Assembly: GCA_036500965.1 (NCBI GenBank)
Contig: DASYBC010000041.1
Span: 29,660 to 93,659 of the forward strand
Origin: AP-15 sp036500965
GTDB taxonomy: Bacteria > Pseudomonadota > Alphaproteobacteria > ATCC43930 > CGMCC-115725
Length of the DNA stretch: 64,000 bases
Reading direction: 5' to 3'
The notes under the pieces are model-generated. The model saw only the letters and a list, made by a program, of their open reading frames with translations. It was not told where the DNA came from and did not search any database. Shown in pieces: positions 1 through 11,553 of the stretch (its first letter is position 1; each line of letters begins with the position of its first letter). A program made the translations under genes and the position numbers.

Positions 1-1
1 G

Positions 2-1114
2 AGCTGGCTTTATGTCTGCCTCGAAGCGGAAATCCCGAAGCCCGGCGACTTTAAGCGCAGCCGGCTCGGCACCCGCGAAATTGTCGCGGCGCGCGACGCG
101 GCGGGCGAAATCAGCGTCCTGGTCAACCGCTGCGCCCATCGCAGCGCGCAATTCTGCTCGGCCGCGCGCGGCTCGGCCAAGGAATTCGTCTGCCCCTATC
201 ACCAATGGACCTACGATCTTTCCGGCAAGCTCTTGGGCGTGCCGTTCCGCCGCGGCTTTCGCGGGCAAGGCGGCATGCCGGCGGATTTCCGCCCCGAGGA
301 GCACGGGCTCGAACGCCTCGCGGTGGCCCACCGGCACGGCGTTGTCTTCGCCAGCTTTTCGCGCGAAACCGAGCCTCTCGACGCGTATCTCGGCGACACC
401 ATGCTCGGCTATTTCGATCGGGTCTTCGATGGCCGCGAGCTGGTCGTGCTCGGCTATCTGCGCCAGCGCATTCCGAGCAATTGGAAATTGATGTTCGAGA
501 ACATCAAGGACCCGTACCACGCCAGCCTGCTGCACGTGTTCCTGGTCACATTCGGGCTGTTTCGTCTCGACCAGCGCTCGTCGATCGAGATGGACCCGAC
601 CGGGCGGCACGCGGTGCTGGTCAGCCGCAAGGGCGAGCAGCGCGAGAATGAGGCCACCCGGCAGATGCGCGCGTTCAAATCGAACTTCACCTTGCGCGAT
701 CCGCGGCTTCTGGAGCCGGTGCGCGAGTTTCCCGGCGAGGCGACGGTGGTCATGCAGACCTTGTGGCCCAATCTGATTGTGCAGCAGCAGTCGAACACCC
801 TGGCGATGCGCCAGATCGTGCCGATCGATGCCAGCCGGTTCGACCTCGCCTGGACGTTTTTCGGCTATGCCGACGACACGCCGGAGATGCGTCGGCGTCG
901 CCTGCGCCAAGCCAATCTGATGGGGCCAGCGGGCCTCGTCTCGCTCGACGACAGCGAGGCGATGCTGTTGTCGCAGGCCGGGATCGACGGCAACGACGCG
1001 GCCCAGTGCGTCGCCGAGATGGGCGGCCGGGCGGTTCACGACGAGCCGCACATGGTGACCGAGACCGCGATCCGCGGCTTCTATCAGCATTATCGCCGGG
1101 TCATGGGGCTTTAA
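2..1114 (+). CDS. Rieske aromatic ring-hydroxylating dioxygenase, alpha (large) subunit, 5' truncated by the window edge
   Basis: The frame is open from base 2 to the TAA at 1112-1114, so the start lies outside the window. Counting from the edge, the Rieske [2Fe-2S] ligands are C44-A-H46 and C64-P-Y-H67. The mononuclear iron site follows as D170-P-Y-H173 and H178, the D-x2-H-x4-H arrangement of this family. The enzyme adds O2 across an aromatic ring as cytosolic alpha-beta oligomers, taking electrons from a ferredoxin or reductase. The beta subunit begins 10 bases downstream, which supports a two-component oxygenase. The substrate cannot be read from the sequence; the overall look is of the anthranilate, salicylate or terephthalate type. 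No reductase gene is visible in the window. Confidence 0.93.
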   Translation, partial: SWLYVCLEAEIPKPGDFKRSRLGTREIVAARDAAGEISVLVNRCAHRSAQFCSAARGSAKEFVCPYHQWTYDLSGKLLGVPFRRGFRGQGGMPADFRPEEHGLERLAVAHRHGVVFASFSRETEPLDAYLGDTMLGYFDRVFDGRELVVLGYLRQRIPSNWKLMFENIKDPYHASLLHVFLVTFGLFRLDQRSSIEMDPTGRHAVLVSRKGEQRENEATRQMRAFKSNFTLRDPRLLEPVREFPGEATVVMQTLWPNLIVQQQSNTLAMRQIVPIDASRFDLAWTFFGYADDTPEMRRRRLRQANLMGPAGLVSLDDSEAMLLSQAGIDGNDAAQCVAEMGGRAVHDEPHMVTETAIRGFYQHYRRVMGL

Positions 1115-1124
1115 GGGTGCTGCG

Positions 1125-1622
1125 GTGGTGATCGCAGCACCCGGCCTCGACGCGCCGCCGGCATTGCGCATGCGGCTCGCCGATCTCTATTGCGCCTATG
1201 CCGATGCGCTCGACGAGGGCGAGCTCGAATGCTGGCCCGACTTCTTCACCGAGGATTGCCTCTACCAGGTGATCCCGCGGGACAATTTCGAGCAAGGACT
1301 GCCGATCGCGCTGATCTATTGCGAAAGCCGGGGCATGCTGGCGGATCGAGTGGTCGCGATCCGCGAAACTGCACTCTATGTGCCGCGCACCGTCCGGCAT
1401 CTCACCGGCAATATTCGGCTGCGCGAGATCGGTCCCGACGGGTGGCGCCTGACGGCGAGCTTCGCGCTGTTCCAGACGATGGTCGACCGCCCGTCCGAAC
1501 TGTTCCTGTGCGGCCGGTACCGTGACCGGGTCATCGAGGACCGCGGCCGATTGCGCTTCGCCGAGCGGGTCTGCATCTACGATTCGACGATCGTCCCAAC
1601 CTCGCTGGTCTACCCGGTGTAG
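1125..1622 (+). CDS. aromatic ring-hydroxylating dioxygenase, beta (small) subunit
   Basis: This 165-residue protein has the SnoaL/NTF2-like cone fold signature of dioxygenase small subunits: an early L-Y-x-Y-A-D-A-L-D-E helix, then W-P-D-F-F-T-E-D-C-x-Y. Its length is typical (150-190 residues). It follows the alpha subunit by 10 bases and begins with GTG GTG (1125 or 1128); there is no ATG near the expected N-terminus. The beta subunit is structural and sometimes affects substrate choice. The gene is convergent with the ACR3 gene, and the two overlap by 13 bases at their 3' ends (1610-1622). Confidence 0.9.
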   Translation: MVIAAPGLDAPPALRMRLADLYCAYADALDEGELECWPDFFTEDCLYQVIPRDNFEQGLPIALIYCESRGMLADRVVAIRETALYVPRTVRHLTGNIRLREIGPDGWRLTASFALFQTMVDRPSELFLCGRYRDRVIEDRGRLRFAERVCIYDSTIVPTSLVYPV

Positions 1623-2707
1623 GAATTCGGCGATGTCGTTGGGCCGCGCTCGTACCAGCGGCGGCTGCGCAAGGCGAGGTGCACGACCGACAGCATGACC
1701 GGGACCTCGACCAGCACGCCGACGACGGTGGCGAGCGCGGCGCCCGACTGGAAGCCGAAGAGGGCGATCGCGGCGGCGACCGCGAGCTCGAAGAAATTCG
1801 AGGCGCCGATCAATGCCGACGGGCAAGCGACGTTGTGCGGGACACCAAAGGTGCGGTTCAGCGCATAGGCGATCCCGGCGTTCAGATAAACTTGGATCAC
1901 GATCGGCACCGCCAAGAGCAGGATCACCAATGGCTCGCGGATGATCTCGTCGCCTTGGAAGCCGAACAGCAGCACCAGGGTTGCGAGCAGGGCCACGAGC
2001 GAGACCGGTTGCAGCACCCGCAGCAATCGCGCCAATCCCGGCTCGCCGCGCCGCGCCAGGATCGAGCGCCGCCACAATTGCGCACCGATCACCGGCACGA
2101 CGATGTAGAGCAGGACCGACAGGAACAGCGTCGCCCACGGCACCGTGATCGACGAGAGGCCGAGCAACAGGCCGACGATCGGGGCGAAGGCGAAAACCAT
2201 GATCGTATCGTTGAGCGCGACTTGGCTCAGCGTAAAGTTCGGCTCGCCGCCGCTCAGGTTCGACCACACGAACACCATCGCCGTGCAGGGCGCCGCGGCA
2301 AGCAGGATGAGCCCGGCGATGTAGCTGCTGATCTCGCTGGCCGGCAGCCACGGGCGGAACAGCCAACCGATGAACAGCCAGCCGAGCAGGGCCATGCTGA
2401 ACGGCTTCACCAGCCAGTTGACGCCGACGGTGACGGCGATGCCGCGCCACTGCTCGGCGACCCGGTGCAAGGCGCCGAAATCGACCTTGAGCAGCATCGG
2501 CACGATCATCAGCCAGATCAGCACCGCGACCGGGATGTTGACCTCGGCGACGGTCATCCGCCCGAGCGCGTGAAACGGCGCCGGCACGAGCCGGCCGAGC
2601 GTCACTCCGGTGGCAATGCAAAGCGCCACCCACAAGCTCAGCCAGCGCTCGAAGGCACCGAGCGCCGGGGCGGCCGGGCGCCCGGCTGTGTCGGAAACGG
2701 AGGTCAT
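1610..2707 (-). CDS. ACR3-family arsenite efflux permease
   Basis: This is a 365-residue integral membrane protein with about ten hydrophobic segments. It has the ACR3 hallmarks A-P-C-T-A-M-V-F-V-W-S-N, with the conserved cysteine, and a late N-V-A-C-P-S-A-L-I-G-A-S-N-F-F-E-L block. ACR3 exports As(III) as arsenite using the proton gradient. The ATG at 2707 overlaps the arsC stop in a TGATG arrangement, so translation is probably coupled. A TTG three bases upstream is also in frame but less likely. It is the last gene of an arsR-arsM-arsC-ACR3 operon. Confidence 0.95.
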   Translation of the reverse strand: MTSVSDTAGRPAAPALGAFERWLSLWVALCIATGVTLGRLVPAPFHALGRMTVAEVNIPVAVLIWLMIVPMLLKVDFGALHRVAEQWRGIAVTVGVNWLVKPFSMALLGWLFIGWLFRPWLPASEISSYIAGLILLAAAPCTAMVFVWSNLSGGEPNFTLSQVALNDTIMVFAFAPIVGLLLGLSSITVPWATLFLSVLLYIVVPVIGAQLWRRSILARRGEPGLARLLRVLQPVSLVALLATLVLLFGFQGDEIIREPLVILLLAVPIVIQVYLNAGIAYALNRTFGVPHNVACPSALIGASNFFELAVAAAIALFGFQSGAALATVVGVLVEVPVMLSVVHLALRSRRWYERGPTTSPNSYTG

Positions 2708-3228
2708 CAAAACTCCTGTCTGGCGGGCGCGGCGGTGCGGCCGATCTCATCCACATTTCGCTTGATCCAGAGGCGGTCGAGCTTGTCGATCGGCAACGCC
2801 ACAAACAGCCCGATGCGCGCGTCAAGCATGCGGAACGCTTCACGAAAGGCCTGCCGCCGCTCGATGTCCGGACCGGCGATTGCGGCCGGGTCGGGCACGC
2901 CCCAATGCGCGGTGATCGGCTGCCCCGGCCAGACCGGGCAGGTTTCGCCGGCGGCCTGGTCGCACACCGTAAAGACGAAATCCATCGGCGGCGCGCCCGG
3001 TGCCGCAAACTCCTCCCAGCCCTTCGAGCGCAGGCCCGCTGTCGGCACGCCGAGCCGAGCCAATAGCCCGATCGCGAGCGGGTCCACCCGCCCCTTCGGC
3101 TGCGAGCCTGCGCTGAAGCCCCTGAACCGGCCGTCGCCGCGATGGTTGAGGATGCACTCGGCGAGGATGCTCCGGGCGGAATTGCCGGTGCATAGAAAAA
3201 GCACGTTGCAGGCGCTAGCGGCCGTCAT
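2707..3228 (-). CDS. arsC: arsenate reductase, low-molecular-weight phosphatase (thioredoxin-coupled) type
   Basis: The 173-residue protein opens with the phosphatase P-loop C13-T-G-N-S-A-R19-S. It carries two further cysteines, C89 and C97, in a V-C-D-x6-T-C-P context, giving the three-cysteine relay of thioredoxin-linked ArsC. It reduces arsenate to arsenite in the cytosol, which feeds both the ACR3 exporter and ArsM. The start is an ATG at 3228. The gene lies 21 bases after arsM and overlaps the ACR3 start. The C-terminal region after about residue 140 (R-x-D-K-L-D-R-L-W-I) is an ordinary extension of this subfamily. Confidence 0.93.
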   Translation of the reverse strand: MTAASACNVLFLCTGNSARSILAECILNHRGDGRFRGFSAGSQPKGRVDPLAIGLLARLGVPTAGLRSKGWEEFAAPGAPPMDFVFTVCDQAAGETCPVWPGQPITAHWGVPDPAAIAGPDIERRQAFREAFRMLDARIGLFVALPIDKLDRLWIKRNVDEIGRTAAPARQEF

Positions 3229-3249
3229 CAGTCTGAGCTCTCGCCGCAG

Positions 3250-4065
3250 CTATGCGGCGGCAGGTTTGCGGGCTTCGATCGTGGCCGAAGCGACGTAGTC
3301 CTCGATCCCCTGCTCGGGGCCCCAGGTCTTGATCAGCTCGCGGCTATAAGGCTTTATCTCAATACGGATGCCGGAAAAGCCGGCCGCGGCGAGCCATTCC
3401 TCGATCTGCGCCGTTGAGGCGGCGCCGGCGACGCAGCCGCAGAGCAATGACGGGTCGGTCGCGAGCTTGGCCGGCAGCGGGGCGGTGCTGACGATGTCGG
3501 AGATTGCCAGACGGCCGCCCGGCTTCAGCACGCGGAACGCTTCGCCGAATACCTGCGCCTTGCCGGGGACGAGGTTGATTACGCAGTTCGAGATCACGAC
3601 GTCGGCGACATTGTCGGCGACCGGCAGATGCTCGAGCTCGCCGAGGCGGAATTCGACGTTGCCGGCGCCGATTTTGGCGGCATTGTCGCGCGCCTTCGTC
3701 AGCATCTCGTGGGTCATGTCGATGCCGATGACGCGGCCCGCGGGCCCGGTCTGCCGCGCCGCCAGAAAGCAGTCGAAGCCGGCGCCGCTGCCGAGATCGA
3801 CAATGGTTTCGCCGGGCCGGATCGCGGCGATCGCCTGCGGGTTGCCGCAGCCGAGCCCGAGATTGGCGCCGTCGGGGACCATCGCGAGATCGGCCGCCGA
3901 ATAGCCCATGCGCAAGGCTTTGTCCTGTGCGGCGGTCGTCGGGCCACAACAGGCTGACGCGGCCGGCCCGCAACAGGACGCTCCCTCGACGGCGGCGGCG
4001 ATGCCGCCATAGCGGACGCGGACCATTTCCTTGATTTCGCTCTCGTCCATGATCCTCTCCATCAT
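3250..4065 (-). CDS. arsM: arsenite S-adenosylmethionine methyltransferase
   Basis: The protein has 271 residues. Its SAM-binding motif I is V-D-L-G-S-G-A-G-F-D at about 89-98. Candidate As(III)-binding cysteines are C73 (G-L-G-C-G-N-P), C161 (S-N-C-V-I-N-L) and C209/C211 (L-C-G-C-V-A). The N-terminus has two vicinal pairs, C31-C32 and C39-C40, both followed by G-P. ArsM methylates As(III) to mono-, di- and trimethyl species, which are partly volatile. The ATG at 4065 overlaps the arsR stop (ATGA), and methionines at 4062 and 4050 are alternatives. It is the second gene of the ars operon. Confidence 0.94.
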   Translation of the reverse strand: MMERIMDESEIKEMVRVRYGGIAAAVEGASCCGPAASACCGPTTAAQDKALRMGYSAADLAMVPDGANLGLGCGNPQAIAAIRPGETIVDLGSGAGFDCFLAARQTGPAGRVIGIDMTHEMLTKARDNAAKIGAGNVEFRLGELEHLPVADNVADVVISNCVINLVPGKAQVFGEAFRVLKPGGRLAISDIVSTAPLPAKLATDPSLLCGCVAGAASTAQIEEWLAAAGFSGIRIEIKPYSRELIKTWGPEQGIEDYVASATIEARKPAAA

Positions 4066-4418
4066 GCCGACTCCCGATCTGGCGGGTTTGCCGCGCCGGT
4101 CGAGCCCGGGCGGCAGACCGGCGCGCACACGGCGCCGCCACCGCAGCAATTCTCGCTGAGGTAGCCCATCAGCGCGTTCATCGCCGCGAAGTCGGTCGCA
4201 TAGATCAGCTGCCTGCTCAGCCGCCGCTGGGTGATTAGCCCGGCATGCATCAGCTGCTGCAGGTGAAAGGTCAGCGAGGACGGCGGCAGATCGAGCGCCT
4301 GCGCGATGGTCCCGGCCGACAGCCCGTCCGGTCCGCGCTGCACCAACAGGCGGAACGCCGCGAGCCGGGTCTCGTGAGCCAACGCCCCTAATGCGGCAGT
4401 CGCCTCTTTGCCGTCCAT
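4062..4418 (-). CDS. arsR: ArsR-family As(III)-responsive repressor
   Basis: This 118-residue winged-helix repressor carries the DNA-recognition helix L-P-P-S-S-L-T-F-H-L-Q-Q-L and a C-terminal cysteine cluster (N-C-C-G-G-G-A-V-C-A-P-V-C). A late Cys-Cys pair is the As(III) sensor of the AfArsR/CgArsR-like subgroups. The ATG at 4418 is chosen because AGAGGTGG lies just upstream. The inferred transcription start near 4440 leaves about 22 bases of leader. The longer reading from 4475 would place its first codon inside the -35 hexamer. The gene heads the operon and overlaps arsM by 4 bases. Confidence 0.92.
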   Translation of the reverse strand: MDGKEATAALGALAHETRLAAFRLLVQRGPDGLSAGTIAQALDLPPSSLTFHLQQLMHAGLITQRRLSRQLIYATDFAAMNALMGYLSENCCGGGAVCAPVCRPGSTGAANPPDRESA

Positions 4419-4445
4419 CGCCACCTCTGACATTCCAACGGAGAT

Positions 4446-4475
4446 CGAAATAACATTTCGCGACGCTTCTGTCAA
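4446..4475 (-). promoter_or_regulatory. arsR promoter with overlapping inverted-repeat operator
   Basis: Reading the minus strand, TTGACA (4475-4470), a 17-base spacer and TATTTC (4452-4447) form a sigma70-type promoter. A perfect dyad, CGAAAT-N3-ATTTCG on 4446-4460, covers the -10 box. This is where an ArsR repressor would block transcription of arsR-arsM-arsC-ACR3. The assignment is inferred from spacing and symmetry. Confidence 0.72.
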
Positions 4476-4569
4476 CGAATTTTCGTGGATCGTCGAATTG
4501 ATCGATCGAGGGATGCCATCGGAGCGCTGTGGCGCTACATAGAGACCGGGCTATGACCAGGAGGTTCCG

Positions 4570-4878
4570 ATGGACGACCAGACCCGCACCGAGCTCGAAG
4601 CCGCCGCTTTCCGCCGTCTCGTGGAGCATCTGCGCGAGCGCACCGACGTGCAGAACATCGATATGATGAATCTGGCCGGCTTCTGCCGCAATTGCCTGTC
4701 GCGCTGGTACCGGGAAGAGGCCGAGCAGCGCAGCATCCCGCTGTCCGACCCGCAGGCGCGCGAGATCGTCTACGGCATGCCTTATGACGAGTGGCGCAAG
4801 AAATACCAGAAGGAGGCGAACGCCGAGCAAAAGGCCGCCTTCGCCGCGTCGCAGAACCCTGCCGCGCAGAACCGCTGA
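4570..4878 (+). CDS. DUF1244 family protein
   Basis: This is a 102-residue soluble protein with the DUF1244 signature F-R-R-L-V-x-H-L-x-x-R-x-D-V-Q-N-I-D-M-M-N and, further on, F-C-R-N-C-L-S-x-W-Y and Y-G-M-P-Y-x-E-W. The family is widespread in alphaproteobacteria and has no settled function. A strong AGGAGG stands five bases before the ATG. It diverges from arsR across a 151-base intergenic region and probably has its own promoter there. The C-terminus is a charged, alanine-rich tail. Confidence 0.9.
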   Translation: MDDQTRTELEAAAFRRLVEHLRERTDVQNIDMMNLAGFCRNCLSRWYREEAEQRSIPLSDPQAREIVYGMPYDEWRKKYQKEANAEQKAAFAASQNPAAQNR

Positions 4879-4967
4879 GCGCCACCCCGCCGGCTTGCGC
4901 CGGTGGTGCCCGGCCGCTATCGTCGGCGCCGCCGCGGGGGGCGCGGCCGCACGGGGAAGGGGGAACC

Positions 4968-5246
4968 ATGCCGGATGTCGGCGGGATTGCGGGCGAGCGG
5001 CTCAAAGCTTTGATCGAGCGGATCGAGCGGCTCGAAGATGAGAAGCGCGCGCTCGGCGAGGACATCAAGGAGGTCTACGCCGAGGCCAAAGGCACCGGCT
5101 TCGACCCGAAAATCATGCGGCAGTTGATCCGCATCCGCAAACGCGACAAGGACGACCTCGACGAGGAGGAGACGCTCCTCGACCTCTATAAGCGCGCGCT
5201 CGGCATGCTTCCCGAGGCGAGCCCGCAGTCGCAAGCCGCAGAGTAG
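4968..5246 (+). CDS. GapR-like nucleoid-associated protein (DUF2312)
   Basis: This 92-residue, highly charged protein has a long N-terminal coiled coil (L-I-E-R-I-E-R-L-E-D-E-K) followed by D-I-K-E-V-Y-A-E-A-K-G-x-G-F-D and I-R-x-R-K-R-D. That is the DUF2312/GapR arrangement. In Caulobacter, GapR forms a clamp on overtwisted DNA ahead of replication and transcription. The ATG at 4968 gives the usual length; the longer open frame upstream reads through GC-rich spacer. It lies 89 bases after the DUF1244 gene on the same strand. Confidence 0.87.
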   Translation: MPDVGGIAGERLKALIERIERLEDEKRALGEDIKEVYAEAKGTGFDPKIMRQLIRIRKRDKDDLDEEETLLDLYKRALGMLPEASPQSQAAE

Positions 5247-5412
5247 CGCGCGCCGCGCCAGCGCCGACAAGACGCAAGAACGGCCCCGGCCGGCGAATCG
5301 TCCGGTGCGGTTGGTGGGCCGGCAGCGGCCTCGGGCACGCTGTGCGGGGCGGGATCGCTGACCCGCTGCGATCATCGATGATCTCGCCGCCCGGGAATGC
5401 GAGAATGCCGGC

Positions 5413-8949
<3,537 letters not shown>

Positions 8950-9174
8950 GAGGCCGGTTTTCCCTGCTTCCCTTGAAATTCCTAGTTCGACGGGCTGCGG
9001 CCCCCGGACAGCCCTGCGCTCGCGCGGAATGCCGCCCGGGGAAGCGGATAGATCAGAGACGGCTTTGGCCATCGGCCAGGTCGGGCAAGGCCATGCCAAT
9101 CGGCGCGGGTTCATTGTATGATCCGGTCGCGCGAGGGTTCGCGGTGACCCCGATTTGACATGAAGGAGAAAGCC

Positions 9175-9558
9175 GTGCCCGATACTACCGATCAACGGCC
9201 GCCGGTCGCGGTTGGCCATGTGCGTCTCAACGTCACCGATGTCGGCGCCGCCGCGCGGTGGCTAAAAACCGTCGGCCTGCGCCCGATCGTGACGCGAGAC
9301 GAGCTGGCGGTGCTCGAATTGCGCGGCGGGACCCACGTCGTCGTCAGACAAGCCGAGGAGCCGCCCGCAGCCGGGGCGGGGGCGCCGTTCGACTTGATGG
9401 TCGATGACGTCGATGCGGCGCACCACGATTACGCCGAAAAGGGGTTGGCTCCATCGCCAATCCGCCGCGGCCGCATCCACGACTCGTTCGATCTCGCCGG
9501 CCCCGACGGCTGGGCGTTCACGGTCAACTCCTCGCACGCCAGCAGTCAGGCGATCTGA
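9175..9558 (+). CDS. VOC (glyoxalase/bleomycin-resistance) superfamily protein
   Basis: The protein has about 127 residues and a single beta-alpha-beta-beta-beta VOC module pattern: V-G-H-V-R-L-N-V-T-D-V at the start, D-L-M-V-D-D-V-D-A-A in the middle, and F-D-L-A-G-P-D-G-W-A-F-T-V near the end. The first metal-ligand position (V-R-L-N) is not a typical histidine pair, so catalytic activity is uncertain. The GTG at 9175 is preferred because AAGGAG lies six bases upstream. An ATG at 9160 is in frame, but that AAGGAG falls within its first codons. Confidence 0.72.
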   Translation: MPDTTDQRPPVAVGHVRLNVTDVGAAARWLKTVGLRPIVTRDELAVLELRGGTHVVVRQAEEPPAAGAGAPFDLMVDDVDAAHHDYAEKGLAPSPIRRGRIHDSFDLAGPDGWAFTVNSSHASSQAI

Positions 9559-9677
9559 GCTCCGCGCCGGTCCGACGGGGGATCGAGATCAACCCGTCGG
9601 ATCGACCAGAGCGTAGGATGTGTGCGGACGGCCCCATAGGGCTCGCCGGCCGATGTGCATGACAGCCGCGCCGGGCA

Positions 9678-10550
9678 ATGAGCTCCGGTTCGGTTGGCGG
9701 CGGGGTGCGAAGCGTTGGGCAAAAGCGTTGCGGGATGCTCGATTTGGGATTAACCCAGCTTGACCACAGTTCGGCAGGCGGCGTCGGGTTAAGGATGGCG
9801 GGCAATCTGGTGCAGGGCGCGGTGTTCACCGTCATGGTGGTGCGCGCTGGATTGCTGCGCGACCCGGCCTTCGAGCTGGAATTGGCCGAGCAGATCGGCC
9901 GCAGCCCGCGGTTCTTTCTGAATGCGCCGGTGGTGCTCGACCTTAGGGACGCCGCCGAATTCGCCGATCCCGCCGCCTTCGCCGAGGCAAAGGAGGTCCT
10001 GCAGCACCACACCTTGACCTTGGTCGGCGTGCAGAACGCGCTGCCGGTGCAGGTCGAGGCCGCCGCCGCGGCCGGGCTGGCGAGCTTTGCCCCGAATTCG
10101 ACGCAGCCGCGGCGGCCGGCGCGCCCGCCGTCCGAGCCCGAGCCGCAGCCGCAGGCGCAGGCGCAGGCGCAGGCGGAGCCGCCCCCGCCCCGTCCGGCGA
10201 CCACTGTCAATGCCGCCAATGCAGCGAAGACTCGGCTGATCACCCAGCCGGTGCGCTCGGGCACCCAGATTTATGCTCGCGGCGCCGATCTGGTCGTCAC
10301 TGCTCCGGTCAGCCCCGGCGCCGAGATCATCGCCGATGGCAACATCCATGTGTATGGCGCGCTGCGCGGCCGGGCGCTCGCCGGCGCCGGCGGCGATGCC
10401 GAGGCGCGAATCTTTTGCGACCGGTTCGAGGCGGAGCTGGTCAGCATCGCCGGACACTATCTGGTCAGCGAGCAAATGCCGGCCGCTGAAAGGGGCTTAC
10501 GGGTGCAGATCGCGCTCGTCGATGACCGGTTGACCATCACGCGAAATTGA
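9678..10550 (+). CDS. minC: septum site-determining protein MinC
   Basis: The N-terminal MinC domain includes F-F-L-N-A-P-V-V-L-D-L-R. A proline/glutamine/alanine linker with a Q-A repeat (~155-170) follows, then the C-terminal beta-helix (P-V-R-S-G-T-Q-I-Y-A-R, V-S-P-G-A-E-I-I-A-D-G-N-I-H-V-Y-G). MinC inhibits FtsZ polymerisation at the cell poles and is recruited by MinD. At 290 residues from the ATG at 9678 it is longer than the usual 230-250, so the start may be downstream, for example the ATG at 9735 or 9795. It is the first gene of minCDE. Confidence 0.93.
   Translation: MSSGSVGGGVRSVGQKRCGMLDLGLTQLDHSSAGGVGLRMAGNLVQGAVFTVMVVRAGLLRDPAFELELAEQIGRSPRFFLNAPVVLDLRDAAEFADPAAFAEAKEVLQHHTLTLVGVQNALPVQVEAAAAAGLASFAPNSTQPRRPARPPSEPEPQPQAQAQAQAEPPPPRPATTVNAANAAKTRLITQPVRSGTQIYARGADLVVTAPVSPGAEIIADGNIHVYGALRGRALAGAGGDAEARIFCDRFEAELVSIAGHYLVSEQMPAAERGLRVQIALVDDRLTITRN
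10151..10174 (+). repeat. GCAGGC hexanucleotide tandem repeat in minC
   Basis: Four consecutive GCAGGC units (a phase of the Q-A codon pair) encode the Gln-Ala run in the MinC interdomain linker. Short in-frame tandem units of this kind can change copy number by slippage without breaking the frame. Confidence 0.75.
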
Positions 10551-10737
10551 CGCTCAGATTGGCCGGATCGAATCTGCCGAGCATGATCTGCCGGGGATGA
10601 CGATCCGGAACGCGGCTCGGTCGCAGCGATGCGGGGTCGCCGCCGCGATCGGGTGGCGCGCCTGCTCTGGTCCGATGCCGACGCCGGTTCGAGGCCACCG
10701 GCCCGCTGCGGGCCGCCGGGGGAGAGGGGAGGTCTTT

Positions 10738-11553
10738 TTGGCAGCAAAAGTCATTGTGCTGACGTCCGGCAAGGGCGGCGTCGGCAAGACCACCAGCGCC
10801 GCCGCGGTCGCTGCCGGGCTCGCTTTGCGCGGCCATCGCACCGTGGTCATCGATTTCGACGTGGGCCTGCGCAACCTCGACCTGATCATGGGCTGCGAAC
10901 GCCGCGTCGTCTTTGATTTCATCAACGTCATAAACGGCGACGCCAAGCTCAACCAGGCACTGATCAAGGACAAGCGCAACGACAGCCTCTATGTGTTTCC
11001 GACTTCGCAGACGCGGGACAAGGATGCACTGAAGCGTGACGGGGTCGAGCGCGTGCTCGACGAATTGAAGGAGACCTTCGACTACATCGTCTGCGACAGC
11101 CCGGCCGGGATCGAGCATGGCGCCATCACCGCACTTTATTTCGCTGACGTGGCGATCATCGTGACCAACCCCGAGGTGTCCTCGGTGCGCGACAGCGATC
11201 GGATTATCGGCATCCTCGCCTCGAAGTCGCGGCGCGCCGAGCGCAACATGGACCCGGTCGCGGTCCACCTGCTGTTGACCCGGTATTCGCCCGAGCGGGT
11301 CGATCGGGGCGAGATGCTGGCGATCGAGGACGTCAAGGAAATCCTGTCGATCCCGATGCTCGGCGTCATCCCCGAATCGGAATCGGTGCTGCGCGCCTCG
11401 AACACCGGGACCCCGGTGGTGTTCGATCCGGAGAGCGCGGCCGGGCAGGCCTATCTCGATGCCGTCGGCCGGCTGCTTGGCGAGCAGCGCGAGATGCGCT
11501 TTTTGAAGACCGAACGCCGCAGCTTTTTCCGCACCCTGTTTGGTAGGGCGTGA
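10738..11553 (+). CDS. minD: septum site-determining ATPase MinD
   Basis: The protein has 271 residues, matching the family length. The deviant Walker A is G11-K-G-G-V-G-K17-T-T. Switch regions V-I-D-F-D-V-G-L-R-N-L-D and C-D-S-P-A-G-I-E follow. The C-terminal amphipathic membrane-targeting helix includes R-R-S-F-F-R-T-L-F-G. The start is a TTG at 10738 preceded by GGGGAGG. Any upstream ATG would add a non-homologous ~47-residue leader. MinD oscillates on the membrane, carries MinC, and is displaced by MinE, whose ATG overlaps the minD stop by one base. Confidence 0.95.
   Translation: MAAKVIVLTSGKGGVGKTTSAAAVAAGLALRGHRTVVIDFDVGLRNLDLIMGCERRVVFDFINVINGDAKLNQALIKDKRNDSLYVFPTSQTRDKDALKRDGVERVLDELKETFDYIVCDSPAGIEHGAITALYFADVAIIVTNPEVSSVRDSDRIIGILASKSRRAERNMDPVAVHLLLTRYSPERVDRGEMLAIEDVKEILSIPMLGVIPESESVLRASNTGTPVVFDPESAAGQAYLDAVGRLLGEQREMRFLKTERRSFFRTLFGRA

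Noticed and set aside
1101..3008. A 635-codon minus-strand open frame spanning the dioxygenase tail, ACR3 and arsC
   Set aside because: It is antisense to the dioxygenase beta subunit and out of frame with the clear ACR3 and ArsC genes; high GC keeps the frame open by chance.
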